Under the pieces are notes generated by a model that did no database searches, was not told where the DNA came from, and saw only the letters and a list, made by a program, of their open reading frames with translations. Of a stretch of 64,000 nucleotides of DNA, positions 48,201 to 57,688 are shown piece after piece. Origin of the DNA: an uncultured Sphingomonadales bacterium (GTDB lineage: Bacteria; Pseudomonadota; Alphaproteobacteria; Sphingomonadales; Sphingomonadaceae); assembly GCA_937898525.1 (NCBI GenBank), contig CALCBC010000010.1:1-64000 (forward strand), in the 5' to 3' direction. The translations under genes were made by a program, and so were the position numbers. How positions within the stretch are numbered: the first letter of the stretch is position 1; the number at the start of each line of letters is the position of its first letter.

Positions 48201-50330
48201 GTGTTCCGCTCGCTCGCGGCATTCGCGGCCTCACTCTCTCTCGTGGCCTCGCCGCTTGCGGCCCAGGACGCGAGCGACCGCGAGCTGCGCGAGCTCATCC
48301 CCGATTCCGCCGTGGAAGACCCCGAAACCTGGGCCGGGCAGGGCGTGCCGCCGGAGGAGGCCGCGGCCGCCGAGGCGGTCGGAGATCTTCAGCCCGACTC
48401 GCCGCTAGCCGAGACCCCGTTGATCGACATTCCCTGGCCGGACCAGGTCGAGCTGCCTCCGATCGAGCCGCTCGCTCCCGAACCCGGCATCGAATTCGCC
48501 GACTTCGACCTCGAATTGCCGCGCGTCGAGATGGGCGCCGAGGAACGGATTTCCGACGAACTGGTGCTGGTCTTCCCGCGCGAGCGCGCGCTGTTCCCGC
48601 AGCACGACGAATTCCTCGACCGCTTCCGGGCCTTGTCGACGATCGAGGATCTCGACGACGACGACAACGCCGCACGCCTCGCCGCGCAGGCGCGGGCCGA
48701 CGAGGATCTGCTCAACCGGCTGCTGCGGATCTACGGCTACTACGACGCGCAGGTGTTCCGTTCGGTCGGCGCGATCGAGCCCGGCGAAGACGAGGCGTCC
48801 GACGGGGGGCGGCCGACCGTCAGGTTCGGCATCGTTCCGGGGCCGCAGTACCGCTTCGGCGCCGTCGACCTTACCGGTCTCGAAGCCGCGGGTGCCGACC
48901 ATCCGGCGCTGCGCTCGGCCTTCGAGATCGTCAGCGGCGACCCGCTGCTGGCGGACAAGATCGTCGAGGAGCGCTACGACCTCGACCTCGCACTCGGCGA
49001 AGGCGGCTACCCGTTTGCGGCCATTTCCGAGCCCGAGCTGCTGGTCGACCACGACCGCGACGAAGGCGACCTGACGATGCCGGTGACGCCGGGCGGCAAG
49101 TACGCGTTCGGCACGGTCACCAGTAACATGCCCGAGTTTCTCTCGGGCGAGCACCTCGCCGACATTGCCCGGTTCGAGCCCGGCGATCTCTACCAGCGCA
49201 GCCTCGAGCTCGACCTGCGGCGGGCAATCCTCGCGACCGGGCTGGTCAGCACGGTCACCCTGACCCCGGTGGAGGTCGAGCCGCCGGCCCCGGGCGAGCC
49301 GGGTACGGTCGACATCGCGGTCGAGATGACACCGGCGAAATTGCGCACGCTCGCCGGCGCGATCGGCTACGGCACCGGCGAAGGCTTCAAGGTCGAGGGC
49401 AGCTGGGAGCACCGCAACCTGTTCCCGCCCGAGGGCATGCTGCGCGTCAGAGGCATCGCCGGCACCGAGGAACAGCTGCTGGGCGTGACGTTCCGCAAGA
49501 ACAATTTCGGCGGGCGCGACAAGATTCTCACGCTCGACGCTTTCGCCAGCACGATCGACTACGAGGCTTACGATGCCCGCACGGTGTCGCTCGTCGGTAC
49601 TTACGAGCGGGTCAGCACGCTGCTGTTCCAGAAGCCGCTCAGCTATTCGGCCGGCCTCGAACTGGTCGCGACGCGCGAACGCGAGCGCGACGCCAACGGC
49701 AATCTCGGTCCCCCGCAGACCTTCTTCATCGCCGCGCTGCCCGGTTACGCCCAGCTCGATACCTCGGACGACCTGCTCGACCCGACCCGCGGGTTCCGCG
49801 TGAGCCTGCGTCTCTCGCCCGAGGTGTCGCGGACCGAGGGCGTGGAGAGCTTCTATCTGCGCGGCCAGCTCGACGCGAGCTACTACCTGCCGGCCGGCGA
49901 CAACGTGGTCCTGGCCGCTCGCACCCGGGTTGCGAGCATTCCGGGCGCACCGCTCGGCGCGATCGCACCTTCGAGGCGGCTCTACGCGGGCGGCGGAGGA
50001 TCGGTGCGCGGCTACGCCTACAAGGGGATCGGGCCGCGCAACAGCCTGGGCGACCCCTCCGGGGGCCGCTCGTTGATCGAGTTCTCGGCCGAGGCGCGCA
50101 TCCGTACCGGCCTGTTCGACGGCGCGCTGGGCGTAGTGCCGTTCGTCGATGCCGGGACGGTGGGTGAAGGGGCCACCCCCAGCTTCGACGAGATCAAGTT
50201 CGGCGCGGGGATCGGCGTCCGCTATTACACGAGTTTCGGGCCGCTGCGGCTCGACCTCGCGGTTCCGCTCAACCCGGGGCCCGGCGACCCCGATGTCGGC
50301 GTCTACGTCGCGCTGGGACACGCGTTCTGA
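48201..50330 (+). CDS. tamA: Outer-membrane translocation/assembly protein TamA
   Basis: An Omp85-family protein that, with TamB, inserts certain outer-membrane proteins or moves lipids to the outer membrane. The 709 residues begin at a GTG with a Sec leader ending PLAAQ (about 22). They continue with a long acidic, proline-rich stretch (22-112), then POTRA domains ('RFGIVPGPQYRFGAVDLTGLEAA', 'YAFGTVTSNMPEFLSGEHLADI'). The 16-strand barrel has 'LYAGGGGSVRGYAYKGIGPRN', the Omp85 latch motif, and ends in phenylalanine ('ALGHAF'). The stop overlaps the tamB start by one base (TGATG). Confidence 0.93.
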   Translation: MFRSLAAFAASLSLVASPLAAQDASDRELRELIPDSAVEDPETWAGQGVPPEEAAAAEAVGDLQPDSPLAETPLIDIPWPDQVELPPIEPLAPEPGIEFADFDLELPRVEMGAEERISDELVLVFPRERALFPQHDEFLDRFRALSTIEDLDDDDNAARLAAQARADEDLLNRLLRIYGYYDAQVFRSVGAIEPGEDEASDGGRPTVRFGIVPGPQYRFGAVDLTGLEAAGADHPALRSAFEIVSGDPLLADKIVEERYDLDLALGEGGYPFAAISEPELLVDHDRDEGDLTMPVTPGGKYAFGTVTSNMPEFLSGEHLADIARFEPGDLYQRSLELDLRRAILATGLVSTVTLTPVEVEPPAPGEPGTVDIAVEMTPAKLRTLAGAIGYGTGEGFKVEGSWEHRNLFPPEGMLRVRGIAGTEEQLLGVTFRKNNFGGRDKILTLDAFASTIDYEAYDARTVSLVGTYERVSTLLFQKPLSYSAGLELVATRERERDANGNLGPPQTFFIAALPGYAQLDTSDDLLDPTRGFRVSLRLSPEVSRTEGVESFYLRGQLDASYYLPAGDNVVLAARTRVASIPGAPLGAIAPSRRLYAGGGGSVRGYAYKGIGPRNSLGDPSGGRSLIEFSAEARIRTGLFDGALGVVPFVDAGTVGEGATPSFDEIKFGAGIGVRYYTSFGPLRLDLAVPLNPGPGDPDVGVYVALGHAF

Positions 50331-53300
50331 TGGCTGTCGGCGACCATCCCGCGGCTGAAACTGGGGCGCCTCCTTCGCCGCGCTTCTGGCGCACGCGGCG
50401 CCTCCTCCGGTGGCTCGGTATCGCGCTTACGGGGCTGCTCGTCCTTTTCGCCCTGGTGATCGCCTGGCTGCATACGGGCTGGGGACGGCAGTGGATTGCC
50501 GAGCGGATCGCCGCCTATGCCCCGGCCTCCGGACTGTCGGTCGAGGTTGGGCGGATCGAAGGTTCGGTACTGTGGAGCGCGACGCTGTTCGACGTGAAGT
50601 TGCGCGATGCGGAGGGCACGCTGTTCCTCGAAGTTCCTGAAGTCGACCTCAACTGGCGGCCGCTCAAGTTCTTCGTCACGGGACTCGACGTGCGTCACCT
50701 CGTTCTCCACGAGGGCACGCTCCATGCCGCGCCCGAACTCGAGCCCGGCGATCCCGACGCGCCGATCCTGCCGGATTTCGACATCCGCATCGACCGCTTC
50801 GTGATCGACGACCTGACCGTCGCCAGGGGCCTGCTCGGCGAAGAACGCCTTGTCGATTTCCGCGCGCAGGCCGACGTCCGCGACGGGCGCGTGCTGCTCG
50901 ACGCCGATGGCGACCTCGGCGGCGGGGACACGTTCACGGCGCTGGTCGACGCGATGCCCGACGGCGACCGGTTCGATCTCGACCTCGACTACCGCGCGCC
51001 GGCGGGCGGGCTTCTTGCCAGCCTCACCGGGAGCGAGGTGGACTCGCGTGCCCGGATGGTCGGCCACGGATCGTGGGAGGCGTGGGACGGGGCGTTCGTG
51101 GTCAGTCAGGACGGCGCGAGCGTCCTCGCGCTGAAGCTCACCAATCGCGGCGGGCTGTACCGCATCGTCGGCCAGGCCCGGCCGGGTGGATACCTGACGG
51201 GCCTTCCGGCCCAGGCGCTCGGCGAGGTCGTGTCGCTGGCGGCCGTGGGCACGCTCGAGGATAGCGTGCTCGACGGTAGCCTCGCGGTGCGCGGGCGCGG
51301 GGTCAGCCTCGATGCCGAGGGCGCGCTCGACCTTGGCAACAACGCCTTCGACGACTTCGAGACACAGCTCGTGCTGCTCGATTCGGAGCTGTTCGGCCCC
51401 GGGCTCACTTTCCGCGATGCCGTGGTGCGCGCAACGTTCGACGGCCCGTTCCGCGGCTTCTCGGCGCCGTTCGAACTGACAGTGGGCGAGGCCGACCTGG
51501 GCGGCACCGTGCTGCACGAACTCGCCGAGCGCGGCACGCTGACGTACGACGGAACGCGCTGGGTGTTGCCGCTCGACGCGTCGGTTGCGCGGATCACCAG
51601 CGGCAATGCGCTGATCGACCCGCGGCTCGTCCGCGGACGACTGCGGGGCACGATGGTCCTCGCCGGCGACCAGCTGACCTCAGACGATCTCCAGCTGCGG
51701 TTCCCGGGCATGGCCGCCGACCTCACGCTGCGCGGCGACATCGCACGCGGCGGTTACGCGCTCGCCGGGCCGGTCGAGGCGCGCGGCCTCGAGCTGGAGA
51801 ACCTCGGCACGGTCGATGCCGGGGCGAAGATCGTATTCCGCATCGGCAATGCGGTTCCGTGGTCGCTGCAGGCGAACTTCGCCGGGCGCATGCCGCGGGT
51901 GACCAACGCCACGTTGGCCAACGTCGCAGGCGAAAACATCCGCTTCCAGGGCGGCGTCACGCTCGGTTCCGGCCGGCCGATCGTGTTCGACCGCACGCGG
52001 CTGACCGCAAGCAAGCTGACGCTTACCGTCGACGGGCGTGTCGAGCAGGGCCGAACCACGCTCGCCGGGAATGGGAGCCACGTCGAATACGGCCCGTTCA
52101 CGGTAGAAGCCGCGCTGGCCGACGATGGTCCCACGGCCACGCTGGTGTTCGCCAATCCCTATCCCCCGGCAGGGCTGCGCGACGTGCGCATCGCGCTGGC
52201 GCCCACGCCCGACGGGTTCCGCATCGAGACCGAAGGCCAGTCAACGCTCGGGCCGTTCGACGGGCTCGTCGACTTGACGATGCCCGAAGGCGGCCCGACG
52301 CGGATCGGCATCGAGCGGCTCGAGATCTCGCGCACCTCGGTGACCGGAGAGCTGACGCTCGACGACGAAGCCGTCGCGGGCACGCTGACTCTGGCCGGCG
52401 GCGGGATCGACGGGACCGTGGTCCTTGTGCCGCGCGGGGGCGGGCAGGGCTTCGACATCGCCCTGACTGCCGACGACGCCACGTTCGGCGGAGCCACGCC
52501 GCTGGCGATCGCCGAGGCGACGATCGACGTCAGCGGCACTGTGGGCGGCGGCAACTGGACCGTCAGCGGCAGCGCGCGCGGCGGCGGTGTCAACTACGGG
52601 TCGCTGTTCCTTGGCCGCTTCGCGGGCCGCGCCGAGGTGACCAACGGGAGCGGTACGTTCCAGGCCTCGGTGACCGGGCGGAGGTCGAGCCGCTTCGCGT
52701 TGCAACTGACCGGCGAGGTGGCGCCTGAGCGTATCGCGGTGGGCGCACGAGGGGACTACGCCGGGCGCGACATCACGATGCCACGCCGGGCGGTACTGTT
52801 GAAGACTGCTGACGGCGGCTGGCAGCTGCAGCAGACCCAGCTCGGATTTGGCGGCGGCTTCATGCTCGCGGAAGGGCGCTTCGGGGGCGAGGAACCGCCG
52901 CAGGGTCGCCTCAGCCTGGCGAGGATGCCGCTGTCGCTGCTCGACGCGGCCGGGGCCGATCTCGGGCTCGGCGGCACGGTTTCGGGCATCGTCGATCTCG
53001 GTGCAGGCCCGAACGGCGTCCCGACCGGCGAAGCCCGCGTGCTGGTCGACGACCTCACGCGGTCTGGCCTTGTGCTGACTTCGCGGCCGATCGACCTCGC
53101 GCTCGTCGCGCGGCTCTCGCCGAGCCTGCTGCAGGCGCGGGCGGTGATGAAGGACAATGGCGAAACCGAGGGACGCTTCCAGGCCCGCATCGCCAACCTG
53201 GCAGAGACGGGTGGCCTGGCCGACCGGCTCTATGGCGGTGACCTTTTTGCGCAGTTGCGCTTCGACGGCCCGGCGGACGCGCTGTGGCGGCTTTCGGCGC

Positions 53301-54535
53301 TCGACCTGATTGACCTCTCGGGCAGGGTCCAGGTGGCGGCCGACGTGGCCGGTTCGCTGGCGAACCCGCAGGTGCGAGGCTCGCTCGCCGGAGATGCGCT
53401 CCGCGTCCAGAGCGCGCTGACCGGTACCGACATCCGCAACGTCCGCGCACGCGGCCGCTTCTCCGGCTCGCGGCTGCAGCTGGCGAGCTTTGCGGGCACC
53501 GCGCCGAACGGCGGTGCCGTCAGCGGCAGCGGCTTCGTCGACCTCGCCGGAATGACCGGCGGGCGGGGCCCGCGGATCGACATCCGGCTGGCGGCGCGCA
53601 ATGCCGAGATCCTCGACCTCTCGAACATGGGCGCCACCGTGACGGGGCCCATGCGGATCGTGTCGAATGGGATCGGCGGGACGATCGCCGGACGGCTGCG
53701 TCTGTCGGACGCCCGCTGGCAGCTTGGTGTGGCGGCGGAAGCGCAGCAGTTGCCGAACATCCGAACGCGCGAGATCAACCTGCCGCCCGACATCCGCCCG
53801 GCGACCGCCCCGAGCGCGCCCTGGCGCTACCTGATCGACGCCACAGCCCCGGGCGGCGTCGCGGTCGACGGGATGGGGCTCGACAGCGAATGGAGCGCTG
53901 ACATCCGCTTGCGCGGCACGACCGAGAGCCCGCGGATCTACGGCGAGGCACGGGTCGTGCCGCGCCAGGGGTTCTATTCCTTCGCCGGCGTCCGGTTCGA
54001 GATGACCCGCGGGACGATCTACTTCACCGGAGAATCACCGCCCGATCCGCGTCTCGACATACGCGCGGAGACCGAGGTCGAGGGGCTCAGTGTGGCGGTG
54101 ACCGTCACCGGCAACTCGAGCCTGCCGGAGATTGCCTTCAGCTCGGTGCCGGCGCTGCCCGAGGAGGAACTGCTGGCCCGCATGCTGTTCGGCGACGGGA
54201 TTGCCAACCTTTCGGCGACCGACGCGCTTCAGCTCGGCGCGGCGGTGGCCAGCCTGCGCGGCGGCGGCGGGATGGATCCGATCAACCAGCTGCGGACCTC
54301 GATCGGTCTCGATCGACTGCGTATCGTTCCCGCCGATCCGGCGCTCGACCGCCGCACCGCGATCGCCCTCGGCAAGAACTTCGGCCGCCGCTTCTACGGG
54401 GAGCTGATCACCGACGGACAGGGCTACAGCGCTACCGAGGTCGAATTCCGGGTGACCAGCTGGCTTTCGCTTCTCGCCAGCGTCAGCACGATCGGCCGAC
54501 AAAGCGTCCGCGCCGAGTACCGGCGGGACTATTGA
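50330..54535 (+). CDS. tamB: Translocation/assembly protein TamB
   Basis: TamB is an AsmA/DUF490 protein that spans the periplasm from an inner-membrane anchor to TamA; such bridge-like proteins are thought to guide phospholipids or assembling outer-membrane proteins. The 1401-residue chain has one N-terminal membrane helix (about 26-48, 'LGIALTGLLVLFALVIAWL') and a very long beta-repeat groove. The C-terminal DUF490 domain has 'LRGTTESPRIYGEARVVPRQGFYSFAGVRFEMTRGTIYFTG' and 'LAARMLFG'-type tail 'EEELLARMLFGDGIANLS'. It ends the tamAB transcript and converges on glnA. Confidence 0.94.
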   Translation: MAVGDHPAAETGAPPSPRFWRTRRLLRWLGIALTGLLVLFALVIAWLHTGWGRQWIAERIAAYAPASGLSVEVGRIEGSVLWSATLFDVKLRDAEGTLFLEVPEVDLNWRPLKFFVTGLDVRHLVLHEGTLHAAPELEPGDPDAPILPDFDIRIDRFVIDDLTVARGLLGEERLVDFRAQADVRDGRVLLDADGDLGGGDTFTALVDAMPDGDRFDLDLDYRAPAGGLLASLTGSEVDSRARMVGHGSWEAWDGAFVVSQDGASVLALKLTNRGGLYRIVGQARPGGYLTGLPAQALGEVVSLAAVGTLEDSVLDGSLAVRGRGVSLDAEGALDLGNNAFDDFETQLVLLDSELFGPGLTFRDAVVRATFDGPFRGFSAPFELTVGEADLGGTVLHELAERGTLTYDGTRWVLPLDASVARITSGNALIDPRLVRGRLRGTMVLAGDQLTSDDLQLRFPGMAADLTLRGDIARGGYALAGPVEARGLELENLGTVDAGAKIVFRIGNAVPWSLQANFAGRMPRVTNATLANVAGENIRFQGGVTLGSGRPIVFDRTRLTASKLTLTVDGRVEQGRTTLAGNGSHVEYGPFTVEAALADDGPTATLVFANPYPPAGLRDVRIALAPTPDGFRIETEGQSTLGPFDGLVDLTMPEGGPTRIGIERLEISRTSVTGELTLDDEAVAGTLTLAGGGIDGTVVLVPRGGGQGFDIALTADDATFGGATPLAIAEATIDVSGTVGGGNWTVSGSARGGGVNYGSLFLGRFAGRAEVTNGSGTFQASVTGRRSSRFALQLTGEVAPERIAVGARGDYAGRDITMPRRAVLLKTADGGWQLQQTQLGFGGGFMLAEGRFGGEEPPQGRLSLARMPLSLLDAAGADLGLGGTVSGIVDLGAGPNGVPTGEARVLVDDLTRSGLVLTSRPIDLALVARLSPSLLQARAVMKDNGETEGRFQARIANLAETGGLADRLYGGDLFAQLRFDGPADALWRLSALDLIDLSGRVQVAADVAGSLANPQVRGSLAGDALRVQSALTGTDIRNVRARGRFSGSRLQLASFAGTAPNGGAVSGSGFVDLAGMTGGRGPRIDIRLAARNAEILDLSNMGATVTGPMRIVSNGIGGTIAGRLRLSDARWQLGVAAEAQQLPNIRTREINLPPDIRPATAPSAPWRYLIDATAPGGVAVDGMGLDSEWSADIRLRGTTESPRIYGEARVVPRQGFYSFAGVRFEMTRGTIYFTGESPPDPRLDIRAETEVEGLSVAVTVTGNSSLPEIAFSSVPALPEEELLARMLFGDGIANLSATDALQLGAAVASLRGGGGMDPINQLRTSIGLDRLRIVPADPALDRRTAIALGKNFGRRFYGELITDGQGYSATEVEFRVTSWLSLLASVSTIGRQSVRAEYRRDY

Positions 54536-54547
54536 GCGGCGTGCAGC

Positions 54548-54580
54548 AAAAAGGGCGCCCGGATTGCTCCGGACGCCCCT
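54548..54580 (-). terminator. Rho-independent terminator of glnA
   Basis: On the minus strand the stem GGGCGTCCGG / CCGGGCGCCC with loop AGCAAT (10 bp, one mismatch) is followed directly by TTTTT and lies about 23 nt after the glnA stop. This is the best terminator in the window. Confidence 0.85.
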
Positions 54581-54602
54581 CGTGCAGCGCGATCCCCCCA
54601 GA

Positions 54603-56012
54603 TCAGGCGCTGTAGTACATGTCGAACTCGACCGGGCTCGGAGTCGTCTCGAACCGGCTGACTTCTTCCCACTTGAGCTCGCAGTAGGCGTCGATCTGCT
54701 CCTTCGAGAACACGTCGCCCTTGAGCAGGAACTCGTGGTCGGCCTGCAGCGATTCGAGCGCCTCGCGCAGGCTGCCGCACACCGTCGGAACCTCGGCGAG
54801 CTCTGCCGGCGGCAGGTCGTAGAGGTTCTTGTCCATCGCTTCACCCGGGTGGAGCTTGTTCTGGATCCCGTCGAGACCGGCCATCAGCAGCGCCGAGTAG
54901 GCGAGGTAGGGGTTGGCCATCGCGTCGGGGAAGCGGAACTCGACGCGCTTCGCCTTCTCGCCCGACCCGTACGGGATGCGGCACGAGGCCGAGCGGTTGC
55001 GGGCCGAGTAGGCGAGCAGCACCGGCGCCTCGAAGCCTGGCACCAGCCGCTTGTAGCTGTTGGTGGTCGGGTTGGTGAACGCGTTGAGCGCCTTGGCGTG
55101 CTTGATCACGCCCCCGATGTAGTAGAGGCAGGTGTCCGACAGGCCCGCATAGCCGTTGCCGGCGAACAGCGGCTTGCCGTCCTTCCACAGCGACATGTGC
55201 GTGTGCATGCCGCTGCCGTTATCGTCCTTGATCGGCTTGGGCATGAATGTCGCGGTCTTGCCGTAGGCCTGCGCGACCATGTGCACGACGTACTTGTAGA
55301 TCTGCATGCGGTCGGCGGTCTCGACCAGCGTGCCGAAGGTCAGGCCGAGCTCGTGCTGCGCGGCAGCCACCTCGTGGTGGTGCTTGTCGCACGGTAGGCC
55401 CATCTGCAGCATGGTCGAGACCATCTCGCCACGGATGTCCTGCGCGCTGTCGACCGGAGCGACCGGGAAGTAGCCGCCCTTGGCGCGCGGCCGGTGGGCA
55501 AGGTTGCCGCCCTCGAGCTCGGAGCCGGTGTTGGTCGGCAGTTCGACGTCGTCGATCTGGTAGCCCGAGCCGGCATAGCCGTCCTCGAAGCGGACGTCGT
55601 CGAACATGAAGAACTCGGCCTCGGGGCCGACGTAGACCGTGTCGCCGATGCCGGTCGACTTGAGATAGGCCTCGGCGCGCTTCGCGGTCGAGCGCGGGTC
55701 ACGCCCGTAGAGCTCGCCGGTCGACGGCTCGACGATGTCGCAGTTGATGATCATCATCGGCGTGGCGCTGAAGGGATCGATCCACACTGCGTCGAGGTCC
55801 GGCTTGAGGATCATGTCGGACTCGTTGATCGTCTTCCAGCCGGCGATCGACGAGCCGTCGAACATCAGGCCTTCCTCGAGCGTGTCCTCGTCGATGACCT
55901 TCGAGACCATCGACAGGTGCTGCCACTTGCCCTTGGGATCGGTGAAGCGAAGATCGACCCACTCGATCTCCTCTTCCTTGATCCGCTTCACGATGTCCGC
56001 TGCACTGGCCAT
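54603..56012 (-). CDS. glnA: Glutamine synthetase, type I
   Basis: Makes glutamine from glutamate, ammonia and ATP as a dodecamer; it is the main ammonia-assimilation enzyme. The 469-residue protein is GSI-beta, having the adenylylation site Y398 in 'NLYDLPP'. The catalytic elements include 'MFDGSSIAGWK', 'PEAEFFMFDDVRF', 'HHHEVAAAQHELGLTF', 'GSGMHTHMSLW' and 'NRSASCRIP'. The start at 56012 follows GGAAGG. It lies behind glnB on the same strand, and both appear to be read from a promoter upstream of glnB, with a strong terminator after glnA. Confidence 0.97.
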   Translation of the reverse strand: MASAADIVKRIKEEEIEWVDLRFTDPKGKWQHLSMVSKVIDEDTLEEGLMFDGSSIAGWKTINESDMILKPDLDAVWIDPFSATPMMIINCDIVEPSTGELYGRDPRSTAKRAEAYLKSTGIGDTVYVGPEAEFFMFDDVRFEDGYAGSGYQIDDVELPTNTGSELEGGNLAHRPRAKGGYFPVAPVDSAQDIRGEMVSTMLQMGLPCDKHHHEVAAAQHELGLTFGTLVETADRMQIYKYVVHMVAQAYGKTATFMPKPIKDDNGSGMHTHMSLWKDGKPLFAGNGYAGLSDTCLYYIGGVIKHAKALNAFTNPTTNSYKRLVPGFEAPVLLAYSARNRSASCRIPYGSGEKAKRVEFRFPDAMANPYLAYSALLMAGLDGIQNKLHPGEAMDKNLYDLPPAELAEVPTVCGSLREALESLQADHEFLLKGDVFSKEQIDAYCELKWEEVSRFETTPSPVEFDMYYSA

Positions 56013-56176
56013 GGTTTTCCTTCCTGGACTTGTCCCCTCCCGTCCAGGGTGGGGCTAATTGAATGGTCCCTCCGACGCGGAGGGGTAAGCGTAAGCAACC
56101 GGGAAGCGGGCGTCGGCCTGCCCCCGTCCCCTCCCGTCTTCCCCGCGAGTGCGGTGAGCACGGGAGGGCGAAAAAC
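56013..56176. other. glnB-glnA spacer with two stem-loops
   Basis: The 164 nt between glnB and glnA hold two hairpins. CCCTCCG-ACG-CGGAGGG at 56068-56084 is a perfect 7-bp stem. CCTGGAC (56023-56029) with GTCCAGG (56042-56048) lies right before the glnA ribosome-binding site. Either could give a processed mRNA end, or regulate glnA translation. No second promoter is obvious. Confidence 0.5.
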
Positions 56177-56515
56177 TCAGATCGCAGCCTCGTCCTTCTC
56201 GCCCGTGCGAATGCGGAGCGCGGACTCGACGTTCGAGACGAAGATCTTGCCGTCGCCGATGCGCCCCGTCGCCGCGGCCGCGGCAATCGCCTCGACGACC
56301 TGTTCGGCCTGGGCGTCGGGCACGACGACCTCGAGCTTCACCTTGGGCAGGAAATCGACGACGTACTCGGCGCCCCGGTACAGCTCGGTATGTCCCTTCT
56401 GCCGGCCGAAACCCTTGGCCTCGGTCACGGTGATCCCCGAGACTCCGACTTCGTGCAGCGCCTCCTTCACTTCGTCGAGCTTGAACGGCTTGATGATGGC
56501 CTCGATCTTTTTCAC
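56177..56515 (-). CDS. glnB: Nitrogen regulatory protein P-II
   Basis: PII is a trimeric signal protein that senses 2-oxoglutarate and ATP/ADP and controls glutamine-synthetase adenylylation and NtrB. From GTG 56515 the product is 112 residues, the exact family length, beginning with the standard KKIEAIIKPFKLDEVK. The T-loop has the uridylylation site Y51 in 'LYRGAEYVVDF'. 'TGRIGDGKIFVSNVESALRIRTGE' is the P-II C-terminal signature. A longer in-frame start (MGRGP) is not needed. AGGGGA precedes the GTG. It forms an operon with glnA. Confidence 0.95.
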   Translation of the reverse strand: MKKIEAIIKPFKLDEVKEALHEVGVSGITVTEAKGFGRQKGHTELYRGAEYVVDFLPKVKLEVVVPDAQAEQVVEAIAAAAATGRIGDGKIFVSNVESALRIRTGEKDEAAI

Positions 56516-56585
56516 TGGTCCCCTGCCCAAGTCTGGTCCGGGCGCGCGAACGCCGGACGGCTTTCACCATCCCCCGACACTGTTC

Positions 56586-56602
56586 TTCAAGAATCGTGCC
56601 AA
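56586..56602 (-). promoter_or_regulatory. Sigma-54-type promoter candidate for glnB-glnA
   Basis: The minus strand reads TTGGCACGATTCTTGAA, close to the consensus TGGCAC-N5-TTGCW. The -24 GG and the spacing fit; the -12 GC is GA. It lies about 70 nt upstream of the glnB start. In enterobacteria and many proteobacteria glnA is read from such a promoter under NtrC, which supports the call. Whether this organism has RpoN cannot be seen from the window. Confidence 0.5.
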
Positions 56603-56695
56603 GGCGCTGTCGCCGGAGGTAGACAATCGCGCCTCGCCGCGAAAGGGCGGAATCGCAACGATCCGCGTGGCTCAGCTGCCGCTCGGGACGCGATA

Positions 56696-56726
56696 TTGCA
56701 CGCCCGCGACAGCCGATAATGTGCAA
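56696..56726. promoter_or_regulatory. Inverted repeat upstream of glnB
   Basis: TTGCAC and GTGCAA form perfect 6-base inverted arms 19 nt apart, some 95 nt upstream of the sigma-54-like element. The arms resemble NtrC half-sites (TGCACC/GGTGCA) but are more widely spaced than usual. It could be an enhancer or a chance match. Confidence 0.3.
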
Positions 56727-56758
56727 GTTTCAGGCAATTGCTGCCGCTTATTTGGGCA

Positions 56759-57688
56759 TCACAGACGAAGGCCGGCGGTCTCGTCGAGCCCTGCCATCAG
56801 GTTGAGCGACTGCACTGCCGCGCCGCTGGCGCCCTTGCCGAGATTGTCGAGCACGGCGACGAGGCGCGCCTGCGTGCCATCGGGCGAAGCGAAGACGTAG
56901 AGCTCCATCGCGTCGTTCGGCTCCGCCGAACGCCGCAGCAACAGCTCGCCGTCGCTTGGCGTCGCGCCCATCCGCACCACGCGGCCCGCGCCGTAGAACG
57001 CGGCGAGCCACTCGCGCATGGCCTCGGGTGTGCCGGCGCCGGGCATCGCGGCAAGCGGCAAGGGCACCTCGACCACCATCCCGCGGTGCGCGGGGATCAC
57101 GGCCGGGGCGAACAGCGGGGCACGCGACAGCCCGCAGCGGTGTTGCATCTCGGGGACATGCTTGTGCCCGAGCGCCAGCGCATAGCCGCGCCATGCGATG
57201 TCGGCATCTCCCTCGAAACGTGCGATCAGCGACTTGCCGCCGCCCGAGTAGCCCGAGACGGCGTTGCAGGTGTAGGGCCAGTCGACCGGGAGCAGTCCGG
57301 CGCGCACCAAGGGGGCGAGGAGCGCGATGAACCCCGTCGAATAGCATCCGGGGTTTGACACGCGCTGCGCCTCGGCCACGACTGTGTGACCGACGACCTC
57401 GGGAAAGCCGTAGACCCATCCCGGTGCCACGCGGTGCGCGGTCGAGGCGTCGATGACCCGCACCTTGCTTTCCGGATCGATCAGCGCCACCGCCTCACGC
57501 GCCGCATCGTCGGGCAGGCACAGGATAGCGAAGTCGGCGTCGTTGAGCGCCTCGCGCCGGGCTGCGGGATCCTTGCGGCGCGCCTCGTCGAGCGTCACCA
57601 GCGCAAACTCGGGCCGTCCGGCAAGCCGATCGGCGATCTCGAGTCCGGTCGTCCCGGCGGCGCCGTCGATGAAGACCGTGTGTACCAT
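56759..57688 (-). CDS. argC: N-acetyl-gamma-glutamyl-phosphate reductase, type 2
   Basis: The third step of arginine synthesis: reduces N-acetylglutamyl phosphate with NADPH. The 309-residue enzyme is the short type 2 form, with 'VFIDGAAGTTGLEIADRLAGR' (NADP fold), the catalytic cysteine C115 in 'VSNPGCYSTGFIALLAPLV', and 'YSGGGKSLIARFE'. The start at 57688 (MVHTVF) overlaps the stop of the SH3-domain gene upstream (TGATG), so it is translationally coupled to it; an in-frame codon further up is unlikely. No other arginine-synthesis gene is nearby. Confidence 0.94.
   Translation of the reverse strand: MVHTVFIDGAAGTTGLEIADRLAGRPEFALVTLDEARRKDPAARREALNDADFAILCLPDDAAREAVALIDPESKVRVIDASTAHRVAPGWVYGFPEVVGHTVVAEAQRVSNPGCYSTGFIALLAPLVRAGLLPVDWPYTCNAVSGYSGGGKSLIARFEGDADIAWRGYALALGHKHVPEMQHRCGLSRAPLFAPAVIPAHRGMVVEVPLPLAAMPGAGTPEAMREWLAAFYGAGRVVRMGATPSDGELLLRRSAEPNDAMELYVFASPDGTQARLVAVLDNLGKGASGAAVQSLNLMAGLDETAGLRL

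Noticed and set aside
45803..48298. Very long minus-strand open frame across ilvA and bpt
   Set aside because: It covers two well-recognised plus-strand genes and their promoter gap, with no recognisable protein family of its own.
48405..50321. Long minus-strand open frame opposite tamA
   Set aside because: Composition is that of an antisense shadow; TamA has leader, POTRA and Omp85 motifs.
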